From contig JBOGBH010000012.1 of assembly GCA_051656125.1 (NCBI GenBank), positions 124,001-188,000 of the forward strand: a DNA stretch of 64,000 nucleotides, given 5' to 3'. Below, one piece after another: positions 10,479 through 20,827 of the stretch. Each line of letters begins with the position of its first letter. The stretch's first letter is position 1. Origin of the DNA: CAMREV01 sp051656125. GTDB lineage: Bacteria > Bacillota_I > Bacilli_A > Mycoplasmatales > Mycoplasmoidaceae. The notes beneath the pieces were generated by a model, which saw nothing but the letters and a program-made list of their open reading frames with translations, had not been told where the DNA came from and did not search any database. Made by a program: the position numbers and the translations under genes.

Positions 10479-12128
10479 ATGATAAGCAAAAATAATAGCA
10501 AAATTAGTAATGAAATAAATAAAAGCAAAATTAAGAAAAAAATTGAAAATAAATGAAAATCTTTCTCTCAATTTTTTATTGACCATTTTACAAATTCTTT
10601 TAAGTTATTAATTGCATACGTACTTTTCGTAATTCTTGGGGCATCATTATTATATTTGCCCATTTCACTTCAAACTGATTATTTAAAAAGTGATGGTGCA
10701 AGCTATAACTTTTATGATGCTATATTCATTTCCTCTTCAGCATTTTCAAACACAGGACTAACTGTGACTGATGTCTCAAAAACATTTACAGTTTTTGGAC
10801 AAGTTGTTTTATACATCTGAATTCAATTAGGTGGTTTTGGATTATTATCAGCTTTTTATCTTGTAGGAAAATCACTAAATAAAATTTTTAATAAAAAAAT
10901 ATTGTCTAACTCATGAATTAGTTATGCTGAAAGAGGAGGAACAAAAATATCAAATACTGGTAATGTTCTATTTTCAATTTTTTTTATTTACATTTTTATT
11001 CAAATTATATTTTCAATTATATTTTCAATCATATTTTACAATGTTCAATTTTTTGAAGTAGTACCTAATGAAGCAGGAATTTGAACTGAATCATCAGTGG
11101 CTTTACCAATGTATAAAGATGTTGGATCATCTATTTGAAATGCAATGTTTATCACAGGTTCAGCAATGAATAATGCTGGATTTGATTTATTTGGATCTAC
11201 TTCACTTGCCCCATTTAGAAATGATATTGGAATCCTAGTGCAATTCCTTACAATGATTTTATTTACAATTGGTGGAATAGGATATGTTGTAGTATATGAT
11301 ATTTGAAAAAAAATTGAATATTTTGTTTATAAAAAATTTCCTAGAAAATTTATAACTTTTCTTAAAATAAATGGAAGTGAGCAAGGAAATGAAAATCCTC
11401 CAATTTCTATATTTTCAAAAATTTGTTTAATAGCAGCATTAGTTTTTGGAGTTATATCTATCGGAGTAACATTTATGTCTGAATATCTATTAATTGGTGA
11501 CGATACAATACTTGGTGTAAACTATTATTCATATTTTAATAATGATAAATTAAATTCAAATTGAGCTATCGTATACAATTCACTTTCAACAAGAAGTGTT
11601 GGTTTTGCAACTATGGATATGAATATTTTAAATGACATTTCCAAATGAATGTTTATTTTCCTAATGTTTCTAGGGACATCTCCAACATCAACTGGTGGTG
11701 GTATTAGAACAACGACATTTATAGTATTAATTAAATCAGTTCTATCTAGAATCAGCGGAAGAAATGAAACGACAATATTTAAGAAGAGAATTTCTAAAAC
11801 TACAACTATCGATTCAACAAGTATTTTTTCACTTTCAGTTATTACAATCATATTTCTTACAATACTAGTTGGTCTATTATCAATGGAGAATGAAGGATTA
11901 ATTGATTTTGATATAACTGATTTAGCATTTGAAGCTTCTTCAGCATTTGGAACTACAGGTCTTTCAACAGGACTTACATCTAAAATAGGTTATATTGCAT
12001 ATGCTCCATTTATAATACTAATGTTCTTTGGTCAATTAGGTATTATGAATTCGATGCAAATGTTCGCTAGTAGACACTCTCAAAGGGAACTAACTAAGTA
12101 TTCTGACATAGAAATAAAATTAGGATAA
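10479..12128 (+). CDS. ktrB: KtrB, membrane subunit of the K+ uptake system
   Basis: A 549-residue Trk/Ktr superfamily transporter. All four pore-loop repeats with their selectivity-filter glycines are visible in order: SAFSNTGLTVTD, AMNNAGFDLFG, STRSVGFATMD and SAFGTTGLSTGLT. GTSPTSTGGGIRT follows the third loop, as in KtrB. About 40 N-terminal residues are Lys/Asn-rich and cytoplasmic. The protein moves K+ (usually Na+-stimulated) across the membrane under control of KtrA, encoded divergently next to it. It is longer than Bacillus KtrB (about 445 residues). Confidence 0.93.
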
Positions 12129-12207
12129 AATAATTCTAAAAAAATATAAAATATAATATAATTGTTATGTGTGATTTTTATAATATCTTAAAAATCATCA
12201 ATTATAT

Positions 12208-12282
12208 GGCTGCATAGCTCAGCGGTAGAGCAGTTGACTGTTAATCAATTGGTCGTAGGTTCGATCCCTACTGCAGCCGCCA
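12208..12282 (+). tRNA. trnN: tRNA-Asn (anticodon GUU)
   Basis: A 75-base cloverleaf with acceptor GGCTGCA/TGCAGCC, anticodon loop CTGTTAA and encoded CCA. It is the first of a five-tRNA plus-strand cluster after ktrB. Confidence 0.96.
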
Positions 12283-12290
12283 TTTTTTAT

Positions 12291-12367
12291 GGCCCGTTGG
12301 TGAAGCGACTTAACACACACGCCTTTCACGCGTGCATTCACGGGTTTGAATCCCGTACGGGTCACCA
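12291..12367 (+). tRNA. trnE: tRNA-Glu (anticodon UUC)
   Basis: A 77-base cloverleaf with acceptor GGCCCGT/ACGGGTC, anticodon stem CACGC/GCGTG and loop CTTTCAC. CCA is encoded. Confidence 0.96.
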
Positions 12368-12401
12368 TTATAAATATAAATTAATTAACTTTAATTTTCA
12401 T

Positions 12402-12477
12402 GGAGTGTTAGCTCAGCTGGGAGAGCATATGCCTTACAAGCATAGGGTCGGGGGTTCGATCCCCTCACACTCCACCA
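12402..12477 (+). tRNA. trnV: tRNA-Val (anticodon UAC)
   Basis: A 76-base cloverleaf with acceptor GGAGTGT/ACACTCC, anticodon stem TATGC/GCATA and loop CTTACAA. CCA is encoded. Confidence 0.96.
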
Positions 12478-12485
12478 TTGTTATT

Positions 12486-12561
12486 GCCGACTTAGCTCAA
12501 TTGGCAGAGCAACTGACTTGTAATCAGTAGGTTGTAGGTTCAACTCCTATAGTCGGCACCA
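12486..12561 (+). tRNA. trnT: tRNA-Thr (anticodon UGU)
   Basis: A 76-base cloverleaf with acceptor GCCGACT/AGTCGGC and anticodon loop CTTGTAA. CCA is encoded. Confidence 0.96.
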
Positions 12562-12576
12562 TTATATACTTATTTA

Positions 12577-12599
12577 GCTTATAAATAATAATTATAAGC
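12577..12599. other. Perfect hairpin between trnT and trnL
   Basis: GCTTATAA and TTATAAGC (8 base pairs) enclose a 7-base loop in the 69-base spacer. There is no T run after it, so it is more likely an RNA processing or pausing element than a terminator. Confidence 0.4.
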
Positions 12600-12630
12600 A
12601 AGGGTTAAAAACCCAAAACAAGTTCCTTGT

Positions 12631-12715
12631 GCACTTATGGCGGAATTGGCAGACGCGTTAGACTTAGGATCTAATGCCTTACGGCGTGGGGGTTCGAGTC
12701 CCTTTAAGTGCACCA
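12631..12715 (+). tRNA. trnL: tRNA-Leu (anticodon UAG)
   Basis: An 85-base class II tRNA with acceptor GCACTTA/TAAGTGC, anticodon stem TTAGA/TCTAA with loop CTTAGGA, a long variable arm and encoded CCA. Confidence 0.96.
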
Positions 12716-12716
12716 A

Positions 12717-12763
12717 TTTAAATAAAAAAATCTATTCATAAGGAATAGATTTTTTTATTTAAA
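12717..12763. terminator. Strong bidirectional terminator
   Basis: A nearly perfect stem of about 20 base pairs (core AATCTATTC/GAATAGATT) with a 5-base loop, an A run on the left and a T run on the right. It ends the tRNA cluster on the plus strand and the BMP transporter operon on the minus strand. Confidence 0.85.
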
Positions 12764-12779
12764 TTTGCTAAATAGCTAG

Positions 12780-13718
12780 TTATACTTTCTCATGAGCAAA
12801 GTGTTGTCCGACGTGTTTTGGAGCACTACCAAAACTAAAGAATGAGAAAACAACTAATGATAATAAAGTAAATGCATATGGAAGGATTAATAATAAATCT
12901 GAATTAACATTTGGAATAGTTTGTTTTGAAATACTTACTAAGAAAGCAAATACAATTGAAACTAATGATATTAGAGGTATTCTTCATGCTCCAGCAATCA
13001 TAATTGCAAGAGATAAGAAACCTAACGAATCAACATCCCCTCTAAAAGAAGTACTATTATACATAAATATTGATCCAGCTAGTCCAGCAATAGCTGCTGA
13101 AATTATTAAACCAATTCATTGGTATTTAATTACATTAATACCTTGAACATCAGCTGCATATGGATTTTCACCAATTGATGTGAATCTTAATCCAAATTTT
13201 GTATATTTCATAAATAATCAAATACCTAATACTATAAATCCTATTAAGAAAAATAATATTAATGTAGAACCAAATAAATTTGTTTCTCCTATTTTTAATA
13301 TTTGTGTGTAAGAATTTCTTAATTCTTCAACACCTAAAATTGAGAAACCTAAAGAGCTATTAAGGAAAATTCCTAATGATGCTCCAAGTAAATTTATTGC
13401 CGTTCCAGCTATAATATGATCTGCCTTTAATTTTATAACTGCAAATCCAAATAATAACCCAACGATGATTGTTGTTACTGCTGAAAGAAGCATTGGGATT
13501 AAGAATGTTCCATCTCCTGCCATTCCACCCTTATATCCTGCGTTTCCACCATTAATTAAACCACCATAGATACAATAGAATAAAGCACCAAAAGTCATCA
13601 TTCCATTAATACCAATGTTTACGATTCCTACTCTTTCAGAGAAGAAACCACTAATTGCACCTAGCCCTAGAATAAGAGAGAATAATAAGGCCATGTTTAA
13701 TATACTTGTAAAATCCAT
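12780..13718 (-). CDS. BMP-family ABC transporter permease 2 (NupC-like)
   Basis: A 312-residue membrane protein with about 8-9 helices of the BPD_transp_2 family. ISGFFSERVGIVNIGINGMMTFGA is family-typical, including the conserved G-x-V-N-I-G-x-x-G motif, as is the FGLRFTSIGENPYAADVQGI coupling loop that contacts the ATPase. It pairs with the 13721-15082 permease. ATG 13716-13718 lies 2 bases after that gene's stop, with its GGAGGAA site inside the upstream coding end. It is the last gene of a four-gene importer operon, probably for nucleosides by analogy with Lactococcus BmpA-NupABC. Confidence 0.85.
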
Positions 13719-13720
13719 AA

Positions 13721-15082
13721 TTATTCCTCCTCAAATTCAACAATTGTATTTAAATTATTTTTTAATTGATTTTTTTCTTCTAAATATTTTTCAATCAATT
13801 GTTCTTTCGTTGTATTTCCAATTTTTTCGTCTTTAATTTTTACACTAAATAAATCAATTTTTAAATCTGATAATTTTACGTCTAGTGCTTTTAATAATTT
13901 ATTTTTATTATTGACTCTTTCATCTCATTTTTTTGTAAAGTCATTATTTAGTTTTTTAGATAAGAAGTTTCTTATTCTAGTCATTAACTGAATTTTGTAA
14001 GCTAATGCAAATATTGAAGTTCCATACATTACTAAACCAAGAATTAAGTTACCCATTGAGTTTGGGAATGGTGGAGCTGCTAATGCAGTTGTAGAGAATA
14101 ATGCCATTATAAATGAAACCGGAAGAATTGCGATTGGATTTGAGAATGCAATTAACCCAATAGCTATACCATTAAAACCTTCTAATGGTACCATGTTAAC
14201 TAATGGTACAGGCATTGCTTTTGTTGCATTTGCTGTATAAACTACACAAGCTAGTATTCCAGAAATTGCACCAGAAATTGCAAATGCACTTAATTGTAAT
14301 TCATTAATTTTGAAACCAGAATATTTACTTGCAGTTAATGATTTTCCTACATATGACATTTGTTTTCCAAAAATTGTAAATTTGAATACTGCTCAAATAA
14401 TTATTGCTACTACTAATAATGATATTAATGCTCCTACAAACCCTGAAAGCATAGCACTATCATAAAATGCAAGATCTTCATGTATTCCTGAAGAGTATAA
14501 AGAATCTTCTGGATTCATTAAAGGCCCTTCAACAATTAATCATTTTGCTAGGAAGAAAATAATTCAGTTTAATAAAATTGAACTAACAACTTCATGAACT
14601 CTTAGATAAACTTTTAATGCACCAATTATCATTGAAACAAACATACCAGTTAGCATTGCTACTAATACAACAAGTATTATTCCACCAGGACCAGTAGATG
14701 TTTCGCCATTTTCTTTAGTAAGCGCTTGACTAAGAGCGACTATAGAAAGACCAGAAGCTACCATTTGGCCACTTATACCAATATTGAATATACCAGCCTT
14801 ATATGCGACTGCAAAGGCTAAACCGGAAAGTCCTAATATTGAAATATTTGTGACAAAGTCCTTAATTAAGAAACTCTGAAAAGGTCTTGTAAAAATTGCA
14901 TTAAGAGCATCTATCATATTGTAGCCAAGCATTTGAATAATTATTAGAGATACAAATAATGAACCAAGAATAAATAGCATTACAAAACCTATTTGTTTTA
15001 TCAATGATCTATTTTTGTTATTGTAAAAAAAGCTATCAGAAGCGTATTTTAATTTATTTTGAATTTGATTGCTGTTTTTCAT
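13721..15082 (-). CDS. BMP-family ABC transporter permease 1 (NupB-like) with C-terminal extension
   Basis: A 453-residue protein. After a polar N-terminus come about eight helices with YKAGIFNIGISGQMVASG (the G-I-F-N-I-G-x-x-G-Q motif of this permease class) and the VHEVVSSILLNW block. GKSLTASKYSGF is the coupling region. After the last helix a soluble, Lys/Glu-rich tail of about 65 residues follows that is not part of the usual permease fold. The start overlaps the ATPase gene's 3' end by 29 bases, implying translational coupling. Confidence 0.85.
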
Positions 15083-16679
15083 TTTCTACTCCAAATGTTG
15101 ATGTTGTCATTAATTGACCAACTTTATCAATGTTCATTTCTTCAACTGAACCTTGACTTACAATTCTGTTTTTACTAATAACTGATATTGTGTCAGATAA
15201 AGCATATATTTCTGATAATTCATAAGATACAAGTAAAATTGCTTTTCCTTTTTCTTTTGCTTCAAGAATGTATTCATGAAACATTTGAATTGCACCAATA
15301 TCTAAACCTCTTGTTGGTTGAAATAATATTAATAAGTGACTTTTTTTGCTTAATTCTCTACCAATAATAATTTTTTGTTGGTTACCACCAGAAAGATTTC
15401 CAGCACTATCATGTATTGAAGATCCTCCAAAAACATTATATTTTTTAATTAAATTTAATGCGTTGTAACTAATTGCATTTAAGTTTATAAATTTAAGGAA
15501 AGGAAGGAATGGAATTGTTTTGTAAAATTTATCTTTTTTATCAGTTGCGTATTCATTGTATCTATTTGTTACACAATTTGTTGCAATTGATGATTTTAAA
15601 AATAAACCATGTTTTTGTCTATCTTCAGGAACAAAACCTAAACCAACTTTATATTTTTTACTTATATTCATTTTAGAAGTTTCTATTAACTTATTAGTTT
15701 CAACATCTTTAATGAATACTTGACCTTTTTTAGGTTTTTCTAGTCCGGTAATTAATGATATTAAATCTGTTTGACCATTTCCACTAACTCCAGCTATTGA
15801 AAAAATTTCTCCAGCTCTTACATCAAATGAAATTGTTTTATTATCCTCAATCATTAAATCTTTTACAGAAAGAACTACGTCACCAAATTTTTTAGTTGCT
15901 TTGTTTTTAACTTCACTTATTTCTTTTCCGACCATAAGTGAACTAATTTTTTTAGCGTCCATTTTTTTAATGTCTACTTCTTGAACTAGTTTACCTTTTC
16001 TAATTATTGCTCCTCTTTCAGCAACCTCAAAAACTTCTTTAAGTTTATGAGTAATTAGAATAACTGTTTTTCCCTCTTTTTTAAAGTTCTTAATCATTTC
16101 TAAGAATTGACCAATTTCATTTTTTGAAAGAATTGCAGTTGGTTCATCAAATATAAGTATTTCTGAATCAAGAAACAATAATTTTAGTATTTCTACTTTT
16201 TGTTTTTGAGAAACATTTAACTTTTTTACCTTATCATTTACGTTTATTTCAAGATTGTATTTCTTAATTAAATTTTCAATTTTTTCTTTACTTTTTTTCT
16301 TATCCATAATGAAATTTTTTATAGGTAGTTTATCATTACATATTTCATTACCAAGAATAACATTTTCAAGAACTGTAAATTCGTCTACTAATTTAAAGTG
16401 TTGGTGAACCATTCCGATTTTTTCTTTATGAGCATCATTAGCATAATTGAAGTCAACTTCTTTTCCTCTAATGTAAATCTTTCCGCTATCTTGTCTATAA
16501 ATACCAAATAAGATTGACATTATGGTAGATTTTCCTGCACCATTTTCACCCATTAATGCATAAACTTCATTTTTCTTTACTCTTAAAGTGATATGCTGAT
16601 TAGCCTTAATTTTTCCATTCAAGAAAGATTTTGATATATCATCTATGTAAACAATATAGTCTTTTATGTTTTCGTTCAT
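15054..16679 (-). CDS. BMP-family ABC transporter ATPase with two nucleotide-binding domains (NupA-like)
   Basis: A 541-residue ABC ATPase. NBD1 has Walker A GENGAGKST (about residues 42-50), a degenerate signature (LNVSQKQKVEI) and Walker B ILIFDEPTA. NBD2 has the typical altered P-loop GVSGNGQTD, an intact LSGGNQQK signature and LFQPTRGLDIG. The asymmetric pattern is normal for this sugar/nucleoside ATPase class, and it powers the two permeases encoded downstream. ATG 16677-16679 is 1 base after the binding-protein stop. NupB, NupC and the BMP complete the system. Confidence 0.92.
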   Translation of the reverse strand: MNENIKDYIVYIDDISKSFLNGKIKANQHITLRVKKNEVYALMGENGAGKSTIMSILFGIYRQDSGKIYIRGKEVDFNYANDAHKEKIGMVHQHFKLVDEFTVLENVILGNEICNDKLPIKNFIMDKKKSKEKIENLIKKYNLEINVNDKVKKLNVSQKQKVEILKLLFLDSEILIFDEPTAILSKNEIGQFLEMIKNFKKEGKTVILITHKLKEVFEVAERGAIIRKGKLVQEVDIKKMDAKKISSLMVGKEISEVKNKATKKFGDVVLSVKDLMIEDNKTISFDVRAGEIFSIAGVSGNGQTDLISLITGLEKPKKGQVFIKDVETNKLIETSKMNISKKYKVGLGFVPEDRQKHGLFLKSSIATNCVTNRYNEYATDKKDKFYKTIPFLPFLKFINLNAISYNALNLIKKYNVFGGSSIHDSAGNLSGGNQQKIIIGRELSKKSHLLILFQPTRGLDIGAIQMFHEYILEAKEKGKAILLVSYELSEIYALSDTISVISKNRIVSQGSVEEMNIDKVGQLMTTSTFGVENEKQQSNSK

Positions 16680-16680
16680 A

Positions 16681-18198
16681 CTATGGCTCCCTTCTTCTTA
16701 AATTCTGCTCATCATTTATCACAACTGGTAATTCATGAGTCTGAACAGGTGGTGCAAAGTTACTACCATTTAATCTTTGATCTTGAGCAACATATTCATC
16801 TGTAAAATTATTTAAACCATCAAGATATTTGTTAATAGAAGCTATACCCCTTCCTGTTCCCGAACCATCTTTTGAATTATAAAGATAAACTTCTTCATTA
16901 ATAGGTCCGATCATTTCTTTAAATATTGAATTTGTTTCTAACCCAGCAACAACTTCTCCATAACCTTCATAATCAGATGTTTCAGAATCTATAGGATCCC
17001 CACCAAGACCTTGAGTAAAGTAATCTTTTCCAGCATTAGAAATACCAACTGCACTAGCTCCTGTAGGACCTAAAGCAATTACATTTCTTCAACCAAAACC
17101 ACCATAGTCAGATCCGTCAAATTCAGCAAAATTAGAACCATCTTTATTTGATATTGCCGTAAGAGTACCTTGTACTGCAATATCTAATTTTTTTTCTGCT
17201 GAGAATTGAATAATATTATTGTTATCTGAATCCTTACCATCAAAATATTTTATTTTTTTAGAGCCTAAACCAGGAATTGGTTTTTGTAGTCCTGAATTAT
17301 CTTCTTGAGGAGAATCAACCCCAACAATAACTACAGGTCTAGATTGCAATTCAATTTCCGTGATTGTATCTAAAGTTTGAGGGCCTGCAACAGGCATAAT
17401 TACATCGGCACCTTGAGTTATTAAAGTTTGTGAAACCTGTCTACCATCTCCAATACCAAAACTTCCCGATGTATAAGCACCCACATTATTACCTAAATCT
17501 ACTCATTCAATTTGTACTGGGTCAATAGCATTAGCATTTGCTTGATTTCAAGCAACCATACCCTTTTGATAACCAATAAGGAAATCTAAAGTAGAAGGGA
17601 ATGCAAGACCAACAAAACCTCCAATTTTTAAAGAACCATCTGCTCCAAATATTTCTCTATTTACACTTAAAAATTCTGATGCAGCTACTCCACATTGAAA
17701 ACCAGCTTGTTCCATTCTAAATTCTACAGTTGAAACATTTCCAACAGGATTATTTATACCAGAGTCTAAAAGCAAGAACCCCTTATTAGAAAATGTTTTA
17801 TCTTGTGCAACATTTTCTATAGCTTGTGCATGGTTAAAACCAGGAGCAATAATTAAATCTTTACCATTATCGAATATTCCTTTAAATGTAGTTTCTCTTT
17901 CATTATTGTTAACTCCAGGTCTTCTTCATAATCCAAAACCTTCTCGATATTCTTGAACAGGAGCGTCTAATTCATTACCTCTGTCTTTTAAGAAATCTCT
18001 ATATCCATTAAAAGTAGTTTCACTAAATGATTTATCAGCAAGTACTGATGTGTTATCAGAAACAACTATCTCAGCAAACAAATTAGAAGTATTACTTCCA
18101 GACATAATTACAGAAGATGCAATAATAACTGATAATAATCCTGCTCCAAAAAGTGCAGATAAGCTAATTTTTATAATTTTTTTAATTTGTTTTGTCAT
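16681..18198 (-). CDS. BMP family substrate-binding protein, membrane-anchored, no lipobox
   Basis: A 505-residue protein with a Lys-rich start and a hydrophobic segment (about residues 10-33) followed by a Med/BMP periplasmic-binding-like domain (DNGKDLIIAPGF, then DSGINNP, GVAASEFL, KIGGFVGLAFPSTL, LITQGADVIMPVAG and VVIVGVDSPQ). Such proteins capture nucleosides and hand them to the ABC permeases. There is no Cys at a lipobox position, so it is predicted to keep an uncleaved signal anchor rather than become a lipoprotein. AAAGGA precedes the ATG. It is the first gene of the operon. Confidence 0.85.
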
Positions 18199-18225
18199 TG
18201 TAATTCCTTTATTTTAGATGGGGTT

Positions 18226-18270
18226 AAAAATAATAATTTTTAAACGTTATTAACGTTGTAAAAATTATTA
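18226..18270 (-). terminator. gap terminator or attenuator
   Basis: A long inverted repeat (18231-18242 with 18259-18270, extended inward by AACGTTA/TAACGTT) is followed on the minus strand by a T run. It overlaps the gap stop codon and leaves only about 27 bases to the BMP start, so the importer operon is either read through or uses a promoter within this element. Confidence 0.75.
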
Positions 18271-19275
18271 CTTTAACTTTGCTAAATATATAGCTGTTCT
18301 AACTAGCTGAGCTACATATGAATATTCGTTATCGTATCATGTGAAAACTTTGAATGCTTTTTTAGAATCAACATTGATTTCTAAAGTCATTGCTGGATCA
18401 AAAATTGATCCGTGAGTATCACCAATAACATCGCAAGATACTATTGGATTTTCTTCATATGCGAATGATTCATTTTTAGCTGCCTTCATTGCACTATTAA
18501 TAGCTTTGATATCTGCATTCTTTTTTAAAACTACAGTTAAGTCTACTAATGAACCAGTTATTGTAGGAACTCTTGTAGCTAATCCATGAAGCTTACCATT
18601 TAAACTTGGTAAAACTAAGCCAATTGCTTTTGCTGCTCCAGTACTTGTAGGTATCATTGAAACAGAAGCAGCTCTTGCTCTTCTTAAATCTGAATGTGGA
18701 GCGTCTTGTAATCTTTGGTCAGCAGTGAATGCGTGAATAGTATTCATTAATCCTCATTCAACTCCAAATTTATCATCAAGAACTTTAGCCATAGGTGCTA
18801 ATGCATTTGTTGTACATGATGCACCAGAAACTATTTTGTCTTTACCTGTTAAAATTTTGTGATTTACATTGTAAACAACAGTTGGAATGTTTCCACTAGC
18901 TGGAGCTGATATTAAAACTTTTTTAGCTCCTGCTTGTAAATGTAGTCCAGCAGATTTTTCATCTGTGAATCTTCCTGTAGATTCAATTACTAAATCTACA
19001 TTTAATTTTTTTCAAGGTAAAGCACTTGGGTCCTTTTCTGAATAAACAGGAATTTTTGTTGTTCCTATAATTATTTCCTTATCAGTGTGTGATACTTTTT
19101 TATCTAACACTCCTTGAGCAGAGTCATACTTTAATAAATGAGCAAGTGTTTTAGTATCAGTTAAATCATTAATACCCACTATTGAAACATTTTTATTTTT
19201 TAGTAATTCTCTAAAAGTTAGTCTTCCTATTCTTCCGAATCCATTTATAGCTATATTTATTTTATTAGTTGCCAT
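18268..19275 (-). CDS. gap: Glyceraldehyde-3-phosphate dehydrogenase
   Basis: A 335-residue glycolytic enzyme that oxidises glyceraldehyde-3-phosphate with NAD+ and phosphate. The NAD-binding start INGFGRIGR, the catalytic SGASCTTN (nucleophilic Cys), the HAFTADQRLQDAPH block and the C-terminal WYDNEYSY block are all intact, and length is normal. TGA codons are Trp. It has its own promoter region upstream (19276-19401) and a terminator overlapping its stop. Confidence 0.98.
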
Positions 19276-19401
19276 ATTTTATTTTTTTTCCCTTCAATTA
19301 AAAAGTATTAGTTACTTTTATTATATAAATAAATTATTTTTGTATATATATAAATTAATTAAATTTGTATATATAAAAATAAGGTAATTGTACTTGATAT
19401 A

Positions 19402-19725
19402 TTAGATATATAAAGTTTCTGCGAAAACTTTGCAATTTTTTGAAAAAGTAAATTTTAATTTTGTTTTAGCAGCTATTTCTACTTTTTGACCAGTACTTGG
19501 ATTTACACCAATTCTTGGGTTAGAACGTTTAACCTTTATTTTTCCAATGTCTAGTAATTTAAATTCTAAACATCTGTCTAATTCAGCAAACATTAATTTT
19601 TGAAAATCATCAAATATATCTTTTATAACTGGTATTGAAATATTTGCATTATCACTTATAAGTTTCATTATTTGATTTTTAGTTAATGGCCTCATGTTTG
19701 AATCTAACACTAATTTTTTTCCCAT
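19402..19725 (-). CDS. HU-family DNA-binding protein
   Basis: A 107-residue HU/IHF-fold protein. LTKNQIMKLISDNANIS is the N-terminal helix region. DIGKIKVKRSNPRIGVNPSTGQ corresponds to the G-x-F-x-V-x-x-R-x-x-R-x-G-R-N-P-x-T-G arm, and IAAKTKLKFTFSK to the last strand. It bends and compacts DNA. A longer reading starts at 19755, but AAGGAG (19733-19738) sits 7 bases before ATG 19725, so the shorter form is chosen; it still has about 15 extra N-terminal residues relative to Bacillus HU. Confidence 0.85.
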   Translation of the reverse strand: MGKKLVLDSNMRPLTKNQIMKLISDNANISIPVIKDIFDDFQKLMFAELDRCLEFKLLDIGKIKVKRSNPRIGVNPSTGQKVEIAAKTKLKFTFSKNCKVFAETLYI

Positions 19726-19948
19726 TTCATTTCTCCTTGGTAATCTAATGCTCATGCATACATCTAAATTTTATTATTTATTATTTGTTTTTATACATTT
19801 TTTTTTAGTTTTTCTCTTTTTTCTATCTTTAAATTAATTTTTTTAATAAAAAAATGTTTAATTCATATTAAATATTACTTTTTTTATTTATTAATATATA
19901 ATATTTATTGATATATTTTAGATTTATTAAAATAAAAAAAGGAGAAAT

Positions 19949-20827
19949 ATGAAAAAAATAATTAAAAGAAATAGAAAAAAAATATTCCTTTTTTGTTTAT
20001 TTAATATTTCTATGATTGCATCAATATCTTTAGTATCATGTAGCTCAACTCAAAACTCAGACGATTCTATCAAATTAAAAATAATGGAATTACCAACTGA
20101 AGCAAATGGCCAAGTTTTACTATCAGGTTTAAAAGAGCAAAAGAGTTCTGCTAAAAGTGCTATATTAGGTGATTTAAGCATAAATAATGGAAATTACATT
20201 TTTATATATGGATCATTAGCAGGTTCAGATTCTACTTTAGCTTTTAGAAGTTGATTAAGTGGTGGTGGAATTGAAAATGGTGGGGGAGTTTCTATCAACC
20301 CAATTATTGATTCTAATTTTTTTGAAGCATTTCTTTCTGAAAAAGAATTAAATGATAAAGTAAAGGTTCTACTATTTATTGATAACCCAGCTTTCAAAGC
20401 TGATAATAATATTTTTTCTCAATTAAATTATGATCCATTTGAAACATATACTGAAACAATATTATTAAATAAATATAATTATGATTACACTGTAGAAAAT
20501 GATTTACCACCAAGTATTGAACATAATCAAATTGCTGAATTTACTAAATTACCTTTTGAGTATAAATCATTGAATGGTTTATATATAAGACAAGATCAAT
20601 CTGCTATTGATTATAGAAACTTTGTTGACTATGCATTGTTAGTAAGACCAAACTTAACCTCTATTGTTGGAGATAATAATAAATTATCTGGTGGAATAGC
20701 ATTCTCTAATGAGAAAAAACCTGTTTTACTTGAAAATATTGATAATGATAATAATTCAATAGCTGCTAATGAAACTGTAAAATCTTTATATGATTATTAT
20801 TTAGACAAAAAATTTGAAAGCAACTAA
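19949..20827 (+). CDS. Lipoprotein of unknown function
   Basis: A 292-residue protein with a lipoprotein signal peptide: a Lys/Arg-rich start, a hydrophobic stretch and the lipobox SLVSC with Cys at about residue 31, followed by SSTQNSDDS. It should be diacylated and anchored on the outer face of the membrane. The mature part has no motif I recognise; Asn, Asp and Ser are abundant. AAGGAG precedes the ATG. Its stop codon directly abuts the convergent stop of pcrA with no base between. Confidence 0.75.

Noticed and set aside
11525..11851. Minus-strand open frame opposite ktrB.
   Set aside because: It is antisense to conserved pore-loop coding sequence of ktrB and has no ribosome site.
12234..12530. 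Plus-strand open frame running across the tRNA cluster.
   Set aside because: It is made entirely of tRNA-Asn, -Glu, -Val and -Thr sequence.
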